Assembly: GCF_006716345.1 (NCBI RefSeq)
Contig: NZ_VFOX01000001.1
Span: 310,001 to 374,000 of the forward strand
Source of the DNA: Microbacterium saperdae
GTDB lineage: Bacteria > Actinomycetota > Actinomycetes > Actinomycetales > Microbacteriaceae
Direction of reading: 5' to 3'
DNA: 64,000 bases
The position numbers and the translations under genes are program-made. Positions 1 to 8,989 of the stretch are shown piece after piece (position 1 is the stretch's first letter; each line of letters opens with the position of its first letter). The notes under the pieces were generated by a model. The model was not told where the DNA came from. It did no database searches and saw only the letters and a list, made by a program, of their open reading frames with translations.

Positions 1-23
1 ATCGGAGCGGCCGCCTGCGAGGA

Positions 24-845
24 ATGCTCCTGGCGTTGAAGATCGTTCTCCTGGTCGCCCTCGGGGTCATCTCGGTGGGGCCGGTGCTGTGGCTCTTCAA
101 GTCGGCGACGTCGACGAGCCAGGACATCCTGCGCGAGCCGCTCGGACTCTGGCCCAGCGGCATCCAGTGGGACAACCTGGTTCAGGCCTTCACGACGATC
201 GAGTTCGGCAAATACCTGACCAACACCCTGATCATCGCGATGGGGACGTGGGCCTTCGGACTGCTCGTCGCGACGACCGGAGCGTACGCGCTCGCGGTCC
301 TGCGTCCGAAGTACGCGAAGGTGCTCGAGTTCGCCGTCTTGGCGACGCTGTTCGTCCCGGGCGTCGTGACGCTGACCGCGCTGTTCCTGACCGTGCTCGA
401 CGTCCCGCTGCTGCACATCAATCTGATCAACACCTTCTGGGCGGCATGGCTCCCCGCCTCGGCGTCCGCCTTCAACGTGCTGCTCATGAAGACCTCCTTC
501 GACTCGATTCCGCGAGAGCTGTTCGAGGCCGCGAGAATCGACGGTGCAGGCGCGACCCGCATCTTCCTGACGATCGTCCTGCCCCTGTCGCGGCCCATCA
601 TCGGCGTCGTCTCCCTGCTCATCATCATCGCCTCGTGGAAGGACTTCATCTGGCCGATGCTGGTGCTGCCGAATGCTGCTCTGCAACCGCTGTCGGTGGC
701 ACTGCCGCGGCTGGCGAAGACGGCCGAACTCAGCCTCCTGATGGCGGGCATGTTCCTCTCCGTCGTGATCCCCGTCGCCCTGTTCCTCATCTTCCAGAAG
801 CAGATCCTCCGATCCTCCGGATCCATGGGAGCGCTGAAGGGATGA
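24..845 (+). CDS. Carbohydrate ABC transporter permease, MalG/UgpE type (5' end uncertain)
   Basis: Inner-membrane permease of a sugar importer of the CUT1 class. The protein has about six hydrophobic segments and the cytoplasmic coupling motif EAARIDGAGATRIFLTIVLPL near residues 166-187, which docks onto the ATPase in this family. At 273 residues it is close to the usual 275-300. The reading frame stays open to the left edge of the window, so the true start may lie upstream. The binding protein and partner permease are presumably upstream, and no ATPase is present, as is common where one shared MsiK-type ATPase serves many importers. It is followed after 31 bases by glycosidase genes in the same direction, so it likely imports the glycans that they cut. 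Confidence 0.9.
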   Translation: MLLALKIVLLVALGVISVGPVLWLFKSATSTSQDILREPLGLWPSGIQWDNLVQAFTTIEFGKYLTNTLIIAMGTWAFGLLVATTGAYALAVLRPKYAKVLEFAVLATLFVPGVVTLTALFLTVLDVPLLHINLINTFWAAWLPASASAFNVLLMKTSFDSIPRELFEAARIDGAGATRIFLTIVLPLSRPIIGVVSLLIIIASWKDFIWPMLVLPNAALQPLSVALPRLAKTAELSLLMAGMFLSVVIPVALFLIFQKQILRSSGSMGALKG

Positions 846-876
846 CCGCCGTATCGATCTCCGAGGAGACACAGCA

Positions 877-3006
877 ATGACCGGGTCGTCACAGGACTTC
901 TCCTTCGCATTCAGCCAGGATGGCGCGGGCGCCCTCGTCGCCGGTGCGTCATCCGCCGCCCGCATTCCCGAGGTCGTCGTGATCGGGGTGCGCCGTCGCG
1001 GAGAGCAGTCGATCATCACGGTCGCGGAGACCGACAGCGTCCGATCGCTGAGCGGGTCCGGCGACGCGACTTTCGTCCACCAGGTCACCCCCGACGAGTC
1101 ACTCACCGTCGAGGTGCGGGCGGATCAGGTCGGCGCGGAGACCCATCTCCGCTTCGCCGTCCGCAATGACAGCAGCTTCGTGGTGGAGTGGATCGAACTC
1201 TGCTCCCTCGAGATCGACGGCGGGCTGGTCGGAGACGGTGGGATCGGAACCATCGTCTGGCCCTGGAACGAGGGCGCGCTCATCGAGTCGCTGAGCGACC
1301 GGTCGGGATCATGGTTCGACTATCGCGAGATCCAATACCCCAGTCACGGGGTGGACAGCATCTACCCCGGGGCGATCGAGAGCCAGTTCCTGGCGTACTG
1401 CTCGCCGGCTGGCGGGTTCTATCTCGGCGCCCACGACCCCGCAGGGCGAACGAAGATGATCGACTTCCGGGCGACCCCGCGCGGAGTCGAGCTGGTGATC
1501 CGCCACTACCTCGCCATCGGTGAGGGGGAGAGCCTTCATGTCGAGTACCCCACGGTGATCGCTCCCGTCTCGGGGGACTGGCATGCGGCGGCGGAGATCC
1601 ATCGGCGGTGGCTGGACTCCTCGGGCCACCTCGTCGTTCCTGAAGAGCAGGAGCTGCCCGACTGGTACGCCGAGTCGCCCATCGTCGTCGCTTTCCCCGT
1701 GCGGGGAACCCACGACACCGGGGACATGGCGCCCAACCGCCTGTACCCGCTCGATCGGGCTGCCGCGACCGTCGATGAGATCGGGGAGGCGACTCGCTCG
1801 CAGGTGATGGCGCTGCTGATGCACTGGGAAGGTACCGCGCCGTGGGCACCGCCCTTCGTCTGGCCCCCGTTCGGCGGAGCCGATGCCTTCGGGGCGTTCG
1901 TCGACGATGTCCACGACCGTGGTCATCTCGCCGGCGTGTACTGCAGCGGCTTGGGATGGACGCTCGGCAGCAACCTCCTGGACTACGCGCTCCCTCGGGA
2001 GCCCGCGACAGCCATGGCCTGCGCCGCCCCGACTCCGGGCGACCTGCGTTCCGTGATCTGCACCGATCAGCGGTCGGGGCTCGACCTGTGCGCTGGTTCT
2101 CCCGCGGTGCGCGACATCATCACCGACCAGGTCGCCAAGATGGCCTCCTCCGGTATCGACTACATCCAGCTGATGGACCAGAACCACGGTGGCACCAGCT
2201 ACTTCTGTTACGAGGAGAGCCACGGTCACGCCTACGGCCCGTCGGACTGGACCGTCGATGCCGTCCGCGAGATGGGGCGCGGCATCCGCGAGATCGACGA
2301 CGTCGCGCAAGGACGGATCCTGCTCGGATGCGAGTCCGCTGCAGCCGACACCTTCCTTCGCGACTTCGCCTTCAGCGATGCTCGTTTCAACCTGATCTAC
2401 GAGATCGGGCACCCGATCCCGCTGTATCAGTACCTGTACCACGAGCACGTCCACAACTTTATGGGCAACCAGGTCAACATCCATCAGTTCATCGACATCG
2501 GACGCTCGCCGGACAACCTCTTCCTGCGTCTCGCCCATTCCTTCGCCGCCGGCGACATCATGACGCTCACGGTCGACGACGAGGGAAAGGTCGTCTGGGG
2601 ATGGGGCGTGCCGTGGAGCGATGCGCAACCGTCGACACCGGAGGTCATCGCCTTCGTGGCTGCGCTGAACGAATGGCGATCCTCCGCGTTCCTCGACCAC
2701 TTCAACGGTGCGCGCATGCAGGCGCCGCTCGCAGTGGCGACGACGACGAACACGCTCTTCCGTGTGAGCAACCCGCCTCTGACGATGAGCGACACAGTCA
2801 GCACGCGATGGACGTTGCCCGATGGGGGAGATCGTCAGCTCGTGATCAACTACCGTTCGATCCCGATCGAGGTGACGATCGACGGCGCATCGGCCGCGTT
2901 CGCATGGTCGGCAGTGGAACCGGCGGCCGCCTCTCGTCAACCGCTCACCGGGGTCACCTGGACGATCCCCCCGCAGAGCATGCTTCTCCTCGGTTCCGAC
3001 GCATGA
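877..3006 (+). CDS. DUF6259-like putative glycosidase, cytoplasmic
   Basis: A 709-residue protein without signal peptide or membrane segments. The N-terminal third looks like a beta-sandwich, and the middle looks like a TIM barrel with several acidic residues at strand ends (for example the DYIQLMDQNHGG stretch). The overall layout resembles the DUF6259 family, whose substrates are poorly known; this assignment is from memory of the family. A good ribosome site (GAGGAGA) precedes the ATG, and the stop overlaps the start of the GH92 gene. The context of transporter, GH92, esterase and dehydratase suggests it acts inside the cell on an imported oligosaccharide. Confidence 0.65.
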   Translation: MTGSSQDFSFAFSQDGAGALVAGASSAARIPEVVVIGVRRRGEQSIITVAETDSVRSLSGSGDATFVHQVTPDESLTVEVRADQVGAETHLRFAVRNDSSFVVEWIELCSLEIDGGLVGDGGIGTIVWPWNEGALIESLSDRSGSWFDYREIQYPSHGVDSIYPGAIESQFLAYCSPAGGFYLGAHDPAGRTKMIDFRATPRGVELVIRHYLAIGEGESLHVEYPTVIAPVSGDWHAAAEIHRRWLDSSGHLVVPEEQELPDWYAESPIVVAFPVRGTHDTGDMAPNRLYPLDRAAATVDEIGEATRSQVMALLMHWEGTAPWAPPFVWPPFGGADAFGAFVDDVHDRGHLAGVYCSGLGWTLGSNLLDYALPREPATAMACAAPTPGDLRSVICTDQRSGLDLCAGSPAVRDIITDQVAKMASSGIDYIQLMDQNHGGTSYFCYEESHGHAYGPSDWTVDAVREMGRGIREIDDVAQGRILLGCESAAADTFLRDFAFSDARFNLIYEIGHPIPLYQYLYHEHVHNFMGNQVNIHQFIDIGRSPDNLFLRLAHSFAAGDIMTLTVDDEGKVVWGWGVPWSDAQPSTPEVIAFVAALNEWRSSAFLDHFNGARMQAPLAVATTTNTLFRVSNPPLTMSDTVSTRWTLPDGGDRQLVINYRSIPIEVTIDGASAAFAWSAVEPAAASRQPLTGVTWTIPPQSMLLLGSDA

Positions 3007-6000
3007 CTGCTCCCGCCTACCGGCTGACCCGCGAGACAGGCTGGCGGACGGCCGACCTCGGTGGATCGTCGAACGGCCGTATCGAACTCTCGTCGTTGGC
3101 CGGCGCGATCCTCTCAGACCCCCTCTCGATGGCCGAGCTGACGTCGCTGCAGGGGCTGCGCTACGAGTTCGTCCCCGGAGAGTCCGCGCTGACCATCGTC
3201 ACCATGGACAGCCCCATCCCCATCCCGGATGCCGGCTTCTGGCTCGAGTACGTGCTCGCTCCCGCCGCGGGATCGACCGACCGACGCTCCGGAGCCGGGG
3301 TGTCACTGGATCTGGTCTTCGATGACGGTTCGCGGTCGTCTGCCCTGGCACTGCTCGATCAACACGGAACCGCCGCGACCGCGGAGGGCCAAGCCGTCGC
3401 GGGCACTCTGCACGTCGATCAGTGGAACTATCGGGCCGTCGAGCTGTCCGCCTGCGTCGGCCGCCGTGTCATCGCGATCGAGCTCGCATCAGCGCCGGGG
3501 GACGGCGGAGACGTCGCCGGGTACATCGACGAGATCCGCATCGGGAGCGGTCGCACGCTGGTGCCGTCGCTTGTGGCCTCGACCACGCACCCGGAGCCCG
3601 TCGACTACGTCGACACGCGTCGCGGCACGCGCTCCTCGTCGGGATACTCCCGCGGGAACTGCCTTCCGGCCACGGCGAACCCCCGTGGATCCCTCCTGCT
3701 CGCGCCTGTCACGGACGCCGGCAGCGTGAACTGGCTGTACACGTACGATGCGGCGAGGGACGAGACAGGACTGCCCTGGCTCGAAGCCTTCTCGATCTCG
3801 CATCAGCCTTCGCCCTGGATGGGGGACTGGGGGACGTTCCAGTTCTTCCCGTCTCTCGACCACGAGGGTGTGCCTGGGATGGGACGCCGCGAGCGCGCCC
3901 TCCCGTACCGTCATTCGCAGGAGGTGGCGCGTCCTCACCTGTACCAAGTCGAGTTCGAGCAGCCGCTGACCGTGCGCATCGCGCCCACCGCCCATGGCGC
4001 GATCGTCGAGATGCGCTTCCCCTCGGAGGTCGGCACCGTGATCTTCGACAACATCGACGACCGCGGGAGCCTGGAGTTCGACGGACCCGTCGTGCACGCG
4101 ACCTCGTGGGTGGGCGGTGAGCATTCCGAGAACACGCCGCTCATGCACGTGCATCTGCTGTTCGACCAGCAACCGGACGAGGCGGCACGGGTCGAGACAG
4201 AGCAGCGACGTGCGGTCGCGGGTTTCGCGCGATTCGCGCTCGGAGCGGACCGGACTCTCCGGTTCCGGATCGGCACATCGTTCGTGAGCGTGGACATCGC
4301 TGCCCGCGTAATCGAGGAGGAACTGCCTCCGTCTCTGACCTTCGAGGAGATCTCGGCCGCGTCGGCCGCGCTGTGGAACGACGAGCTGAGCGTGCTCGTC
4401 CCCGAGGGCGCGAGCGAGGATCAGCTTACGACGCTCTACTCGAACCTGTATCGCCTGTTCCTCTACCCGAGCGACGTGACAGAGACGAGCCTCGACGGCG
4501 CGTCCGTGCACGCGAATCTCGATGGACGAGGGGGTCTCTCCGGCGGTGCCGCCTACGCGAACAACGGATTCTGGGACACCTACCGGACCAGCTGGCCGGC
4601 ATACGCGTTGCTTCGTCCCCGGCTCGCCGGCGCGCTCGCCGACGGGTTCCTGCAGCACTACCGTGACTACGGTTGGATGCCACGCTGGTCCGCACCGGGG
4701 CCGGCGAATGCGATGGTGGGCACGAACTCGGACATCATCTTCGCCGACCTCGCCGTCAAGGGCGTCACCGGATACGACCGGCTGACAGCACTGGAGGCGA
4801 GTCTCGCCAACGCGACGATCGTCCCTCCCTCCCCGAAAGTCGGGCGCAAGGGATTGCCGCTCGCGAACTACCTGCAGTACACCCCGCAGTCCATCGACGA
4901 GTCGGTGTCGTGGTCGCTCGAGAACAGCCTCAACGACTTCGGCATCGCGGTCCAGCTGGCCGCGGCGGGCCGACCCGACGGCTACTTCCGCTCCCGCGCC
5001 GCGCGGTATCAGCAGCTGTTCGACTCTGAGGCGGGCTTCTTCCGAGGGCGTGATGCCGGGGGAGAGTTCCGAGCCGAGGAGTTCGATCCGCTCGAGTGGG
5101 GCGGCGACAACACCGAGACGAACGCGTGGACCATGCTGTTCGCGGTGCCGCACGACATCGATGGACTCGCGGGGCTCCTGGGCGGCCCCGGCCAGCTGGA
5201 GGCGCGTCTCGACGAGTACTTCGCGACTCCGGAGACGGCGGAGGAGCGGCTCAAGGGGAGCTATCCGTTCGTCATCCACGAGATGCTCGAAGCGCGCGAC
5301 GTCGATCTGGGAATGTGCGGCCTGTCGAACCAGCCGGCGCACCACGTTCCCTATCTGTATGCGCACACGGACAGCCCGCACAAGATCGGGCCCCTGATCA
5401 CGTCGGCTCTTCGTCGTCTGTTCGTCGGATCCGAGATCGGCCAGGGGTACCTGGGCGACGAGGACAACGGCGAGATGAGCGCCTGGTATCTGTTCTCCGC
5501 GCTCGGGCTGTACCCGGTGCATGTCGGCACCCCGTTCTATGTGATGACCGTTCCGCTCTTCCCCTCGATCACCGTGAATCTCGAGGACGGTGCGCGGTTC
5601 GTCGTCGAGGCGAACGTCGCCCCGGAGAACCTCTACATCCAGGGCGCATGGCTGAATGGACGGTGGATCGACCGGGCGTTCCTGCGGCACGATGAGATCA
5701 CGGCCGGCGGAACCCTGCGCCTCGAGCTCGGATCCTCGCCGTCGGAATGGGGACGCGGAACCCGGATTGCTCTCCCGTCGCTCGGCGGCACGCCGAGGTG
5801 GGAAGACGTCGCGACCGCCGAATCGATCGACGGTTCGATCGAGGGGGCGGATGCTCTCGTCGATGACGACAGCGACACCTCCATGTCGATCGACGGGGCG
5901 GTGATGATCGAGTTCGCTCTGCCGGAGCCCCGAGAGGTACAGGCGTACACGCTCACGGCATCCGCTGCCGAGCCCGTGGTGCTCAGTTGGGTGCTCCGGG

Positions 6001-6209
6001 GGCGCACGGGCGGACAGGAGTGGCGCGAGGTGGACCGCGTGACGGATCATCCCGTCGGTCGCGACGTGCGGCTCGTCCCGTTCGTGCCGGCAGCGCCCGG
6101 GGAGTTCGACGTCTACCGTTTCGAGTTCGCGGCACACGGCACCGTGGAGCTGGCCGAGGTCGAGTTGCTCGCCGACACCGCGGCGACCGCTGCGGGGGTC
6201 ACGCGATGA
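3003..6209 (+). CDS. GH92-family alpha-mannosidase, cytoplasmic
   Basis: A 1068-residue glycoside hydrolase of family 92, calcium-dependent exo-alpha-mannosidases acting on N-glycan-like or yeast mannan structures. Family landmarks are visible: RRGTRSSSGYSRGN near the start of the catalytic part, GLSNQPAHHVPYLY, and DEDNGEMSAWY at about residues 819-829, which holds family active-site residues. A galactose-binding-like domain precedes the catalytic part (about residues 10-185), and a discoidin-like domain follows (about 925-1060). There is no signal peptide, so it should work on imported sugar. The ATG at 3003 overlaps the previous stop (ATGA). The same frame runs open further upstream to about 1842, but only the part from 3003 matches the family. 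Confidence 0.9.
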   Translation: MTAPAYRLTRETGWRTADLGGSSNGRIELSSLAGAILSDPLSMAELTSLQGLRYEFVPGESALTIVTMDSPIPIPDAGFWLEYVLAPAAGSTDRRSGAGVSLDLVFDDGSRSSALALLDQHGTAATAEGQAVAGTLHVDQWNYRAVELSACVGRRVIAIELASAPGDGGDVAGYIDEIRIGSGRTLVPSLVASTTHPEPVDYVDTRRGTRSSSGYSRGNCLPATANPRGSLLLAPVTDAGSVNWLYTYDAARDETGLPWLEAFSISHQPSPWMGDWGTFQFFPSLDHEGVPGMGRRERALPYRHSQEVARPHLYQVEFEQPLTVRIAPTAHGAIVEMRFPSEVGTVIFDNIDDRGSLEFDGPVVHATSWVGGEHSENTPLMHVHLLFDQQPDEAARVETEQRRAVAGFARFALGADRTLRFRIGTSFVSVDIAARVIEEELPPSLTFEEISAASAALWNDELSVLVPEGASEDQLTTLYSNLYRLFLYPSDVTETSLDGASVHANLDGRGGLSGGAAYANNGFWDTYRTSWPAYALLRPRLAGALADGFLQHYRDYGWMPRWSAPGPANAMVGTNSDIIFADLAVKGVTGYDRLTALEASLANATIVPPSPKVGRKGLPLANYLQYTPQSIDESVSWSLENSLNDFGIAVQLAAAGRPDGYFRSRAARYQQLFDSEAGFFRGRDAGGEFRAEEFDPLEWGGDNTETNAWTMLFAVPHDIDGLAGLLGGPGQLEARLDEYFATPETAEERLKGSYPFVIHEMLEARDVDLGMCGLSNQPAHHVPYLYAHTDSPHKIGPLITSALRRLFVGSEIGQGYLGDEDNGEMSAWYLFSALGLYPVHVGTPFYVMTVPLFPSITVNLEDGARFVVEANVAPENLYIQGAWLNGRWIDRAFLRHDEITAGGTLRLELGSSPSEWGRGTRIALPSLGGTPRWEDVATAESIDGSIEGADALVDDDSDTSMSIDGAVMIEFALPEPREVQAYTLTASAAEPVVLSWVLRGRTGGQEWREVDRVTDHPVGRDVRLVPFVPAAPGEFDVYRFEFAAHGTVELAEVELLADTAATAAGVTR

Positions 6210-6838
6210 CCACCCACATCGTGGTGCTCCCTGGCGGAGGGTACGCCGAACATGCTCCTTCGGAGGGGGAACCGGTCGTGCGCTGGCTGGAGTCGCTCGG
6301 GATCGAGGCGAGTGTGTTCCTCTACCCGGTCGGCGTCCATCACCCGGAACCTCACATCGCCGTGTCCGACGAGATCGCGCGGCTGCGTGCCGCCGGCATC
6401 GAGCGGGTGGGAGTGATGGGCTTCTCGGCGGGCGGTCATGCCGCGGGCCTCGCCGCGCTCAGCCCGGTGAGTCCGGCATCGAGGCCTGACTTCGCGGTGC
6501 TGAGCTATGCGGTCGTGTCGATGGTCCCGCCCACCAACGAGGGCTCGGCGATCAATCTGCTCGGTGCGGACGCCTCGCTCGCCGAGCGCCGGTCCGTGTC
6601 GTTGGAGATGCTCGTCTCGGAGCAGTCTCCGCCGATCTTCGCGTGGCAGACCGCCGACGACGTCGCTGTACCGGTCGCCACGCTGTATCGCCTGGGCGAG
6701 GCGCTCGCTGCCCAGAACCGACCGCATGCGATCCACGTCTATCCCCGAGGGCCGCACGGTCTCGGTGTCAGCGCCGAGGGACTCGCCCTATGGACCGAAG
6801 AATGCGCGCGATGGCTGAGCGCGCTCGACCACCCGTGA
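6206..6838 (+). CDS. Alpha/beta-hydrolase, acetyl-xylan-esterase-like
   Basis: A 210-residue serine hydrolase. GFSAGGH places the nucleophile at Ser74; Asp151 or Asp152 and His184 (GPHGLG) fit the acid and base. The oxyanion-type PGGGY motif is at residues 9-13. It has no signal peptide. It belongs with small esterases that remove acyl groups from sugars, so it probably deacetylates the imported glycan before glycosidase attack; the exact substrate is inferred. The start overlaps the GH92 stop by four bases, consistent with translational coupling. Confidence 0.8.
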   Translation: MTTHIVVLPGGGYAEHAPSEGEPVVRWLESLGIEASVFLYPVGVHHPEPHIAVSDEIARLRAAGIERVGVMGFSAGGHAAGLAALSPVSPASRPDFAVLSYAVVSMVPPTNEGSAINLLGADASLAERRSVSLEMLVSEQSPPIFAWQTADDVAVPVATLYRLGEALAAQNRPHAIHVYPRGPHGLGVSAEGLALWTEECARWLSALDHP

Positions 6839-6890
6839 CGCACCCGGAAACTCCGTGAACCGCTCCTCGCATCTCGAAAGCAGTGACCCC

Positions 6891-7751
6891 ATGGCCCATC
6901 ATGTTCCCCAGAGAGTGCTCGTCACCGGAGCGGACGGAGTGATCGGTCGCGCGGTTGTCGCCGACCTCATCGCGTCCGACATCGCGGTGACCGCACTCTC
7001 GCTGCGCTTCGACGTCGACACAGCTGCCGACCGCTGTGTGATCGGAAACGCCTCGGATGAGGACGTCGTCATGCAGGCACTCGAAGATGTGGACGCCGTC
7101 GTCCACCTCGCCGCCATCCCGCATCCGGATCAGGGCACCGCGCGCGAGGTGTTCGTCGGCAACGTCGCCGCCACGTTCACCGTGCTCTCCCGCGCCGCGG
7201 CCGCCGGCGTCACGCGCGCCGTCATCGCAAGCAGCGTGCACGCCTCCGGCATCCCGCTGAACCACGCCGCCTACATGCCCGCGTACTTCCCCCTCGACGA
7301 GAACCTCCCCAGCGCGATCGACGATCCCTATTCGCTGTCGAAGTCCGTCGACGAGCAGACCCTCCGGATGATGGCGAGCCGGTGGGGCATGTCGGGTGTC
7401 GCGTTCCGGTTCCCACTGACCGCCGGTGAAGAGACCCTCCGATGGGCTGCGGCGAGGGACGAGGCGGACCCTTCGCTCCGTGTGCGGGAGGGGTGGGCGC
7501 ATCTGACGCTGCCCGACTGCGGCGCGGCGATCCGGGCGGCGCTCACCGCGGACTACGTCGGCGCTCACGTGCTCTGCGTCGCCAGCGGGACAACGTTGTT
7601 GACCCGACCGACGCAGGAGCTGCTCAGGGAGTACGCGCCGACCGTCCCGGTCAGGTCCGCGATCGAGGGACATGCGCCGGCTGTAGACACGACGGCGATG
7701 AGGAAACTGCTGGGCGACATCGACGCTCTGGCCGGAAGGAGTGCCCTGTGA
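6891..7751 (+). CDS. Extended SDR family NAD-dependent epimerase/dehydratase
   Basis: A Rossmann-fold enzyme of the extended short-chain dehydrogenase group, about 286 residues. The cofactor motif VTGADGVIGRA is near the N-terminus and the YSLSK catalytic motif (Tyr-x-x-x-Lys) follows mid-protein. Relatives include aldose and uronate dehydrogenases and sugar epimerases; within this operon oxidation of a sugar to an aldonolactone is plausible. I chose the ATG at 6891 because homology-like sequence begins shortly after it; a GTG at 6855 would add twelve residues. The stop overlaps the next gene start. Confidence 0.8.
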   Translation: MAHHVPQRVLVTGADGVIGRAVVADLIASDIAVTALSLRFDVDTAADRCVIGNASDEDVVMQALEDVDAVVHLAAIPHPDQGTAREVFVGNVAATFTVLSRAAAAGVTRAVIASSVHASGIPLNHAAYMPAYFPLDENLPSAIDDPYSLSKSVDEQTLRMMASRWGMSGVAFRFPLTAGEETLRWAAARDEADPSLRVREGWAHLTLPDCGAAIRAALTADYVGAHVLCVASGTTLLTRPTQELLREYAPTVPVRSAIEGHAPAVDTTAMRKLLGDIDALAGRSAL

Positions 7752-8932
7752 AGATCACCAGGATCGAGATCCGCCGTGTGCCCCCGAGCTGGGTGTGGCT
7801 GCTGATCCATACGGATGACGGCCGCGTGGGTATCGGAGAGCCCTACCTCGAAGGGCACGCGAACAGCGTCATCGCCGAGGTCGAGCGCCTCGCGCCGCTG
7901 CTGATCGGGGCTGACCCGATGCGGCGCGAGCATCTCTGGGAGGAGATGTATCGGGCGGGCGTCGGCTACCGCGGCGGACCGATCACCCTGAGCGCGATCA
8001 GCGGCATCGACATGGCGCTGTGGGACATCGCCGGCAAGGCGCTCGATGCCCCCGTGCATCAGCTGCTCGGCGGAGCGGTGCGCGACCGGGTGCGCATGTA
8101 TCGCGCGACCAGCTTCAGGCCTCCGTACACCGTGGAGCCGGGCCTGCCATACCGGGCCGCCCCGCCGAGCGCCGCCTCTGTGCCCGACGAACCGACCGCC
8201 TGGGCAGCCGCCGCCCGGCAGAGTGTCGACTGGGGCTTCAACGCCCTGAAGTTGCACTTCAACCTGGGTTCTCTCGAGAGTACGAACCGAATCGATTCCG
8301 TCGTCGAGCGCTTCGCGGCCGTTCGTGCGGAGGTCGGCGATGACTTCGACCTCGCGGTGGACATCCACGATCCGCACCACCGGCTGGCGATCCAGCTCAT
8401 CCAGGCGTTGGAGCCGTTGCGCCCGATGTTCGTCGAGGAGCCGGTGCCGCAGGAGCAGATCGGTGCCATCGACCACGTCGCTCAGCACACCTCGGCGGCG
8501 CTCGCCGCCGGAGAGCGGTGGATGGGGAGGTGGCCGTTCTTCGAAGCTCTCAAGAACCGCTCTCTGTCGGTCGTGCAGCCGGATCTGGCGCACGCCGGTG
8601 GCATCACCGAGTGCCGCAAGATCGCCGCGCTCGCGCAGGCCGTCGACGCGACGGTGGCCTTGCACTGTCCGCTGAGTCCCATCGCGCTGGCCGCGTCGAT
8701 CCAACTCGATGCGGCGCTGCCGAACTTCCTCATCCAGGAGCACAACGAGATCCTGGACAGTCGCACCGCCGACGGCCGCACCCTCATCGGTCACGGTTAC
8801 CTCAAGGATCCCTTCGAGCTGGGCGTGGATGGCTGCGTGGCAGTTCCGAGTGGCCCGGGGCTGGGGATCGAACTCGACCTCGACGGCTTGGAAGAGGTTT
8901 CGCGGCACCCGTGGTCGACTGAACGCGGGTGA
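7748..8932 (+). CDS. Enolase-superfamily sugar-acid dehydratase, DgoD (galactonate dehydratase)-like
   Basis: A 394-residue mandelate racemase/muconate lactonizing enzyme relative. Metal ligands fit Asp205 (in DIHDPHH), Glu230 or 231 (FVEEP) and Glu256 (AGERW). His207, His306 and Glu331 match the acid-base set of the galactonate dehydratase subgroup. Such enzymes dehydrate an aldonate to a 2-keto-3-deoxy sugar acid. The GTG start overlaps the previous stop (GTGA). With the PfkB kinase at 12.0 kb and the KDPG-type aldolase at 19.6 kb it completes an Entner-Doudoroff-like scheme. The specific sugar acid cannot be read from sequence. Confidence 0.85.
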   Translation: MKITRIEIRRVPPSWVWLLIHTDDGRVGIGEPYLEGHANSVIAEVERLAPLLIGADPMRREHLWEEMYRAGVGYRGGPITLSAISGIDMALWDIAGKALDAPVHQLLGGAVRDRVRMYRATSFRPPYTVEPGLPYRAAPPSAASVPDEPTAWAAAARQSVDWGFNALKLHFNLGSLESTNRIDSVVERFAAVRAEVGDDFDLAVDIHDPHHRLAIQLIQALEPLRPMFVEEPVPQEQIGAIDHVAQHTSAALAAGERWMGRWPFFEALKNRSLSVVQPDLAHAGGITECRKIAALAQAVDATVALHCPLSPIALAASIQLDAALPNFLIQEHNEILDSRTADGRTLIGHGYLKDPFELGVDGCVAVPSGPGLGIELDLDGLEEVSRHPWSTERG

Positions 8933-8989
8933 CCTGCGCGTCGGGCGCCCGCTATCGACCGAGGTCGATGCCGGGCACCCGACGGCGGA

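Noticed and set aside
7588..7602. A second GACAACGTTGT sequence, like the palindrome at 13093
   Set aside because: It lies well inside the SDR coding region with normal codons, so it is probably chance; only an intergenic copy was kept as an operator.
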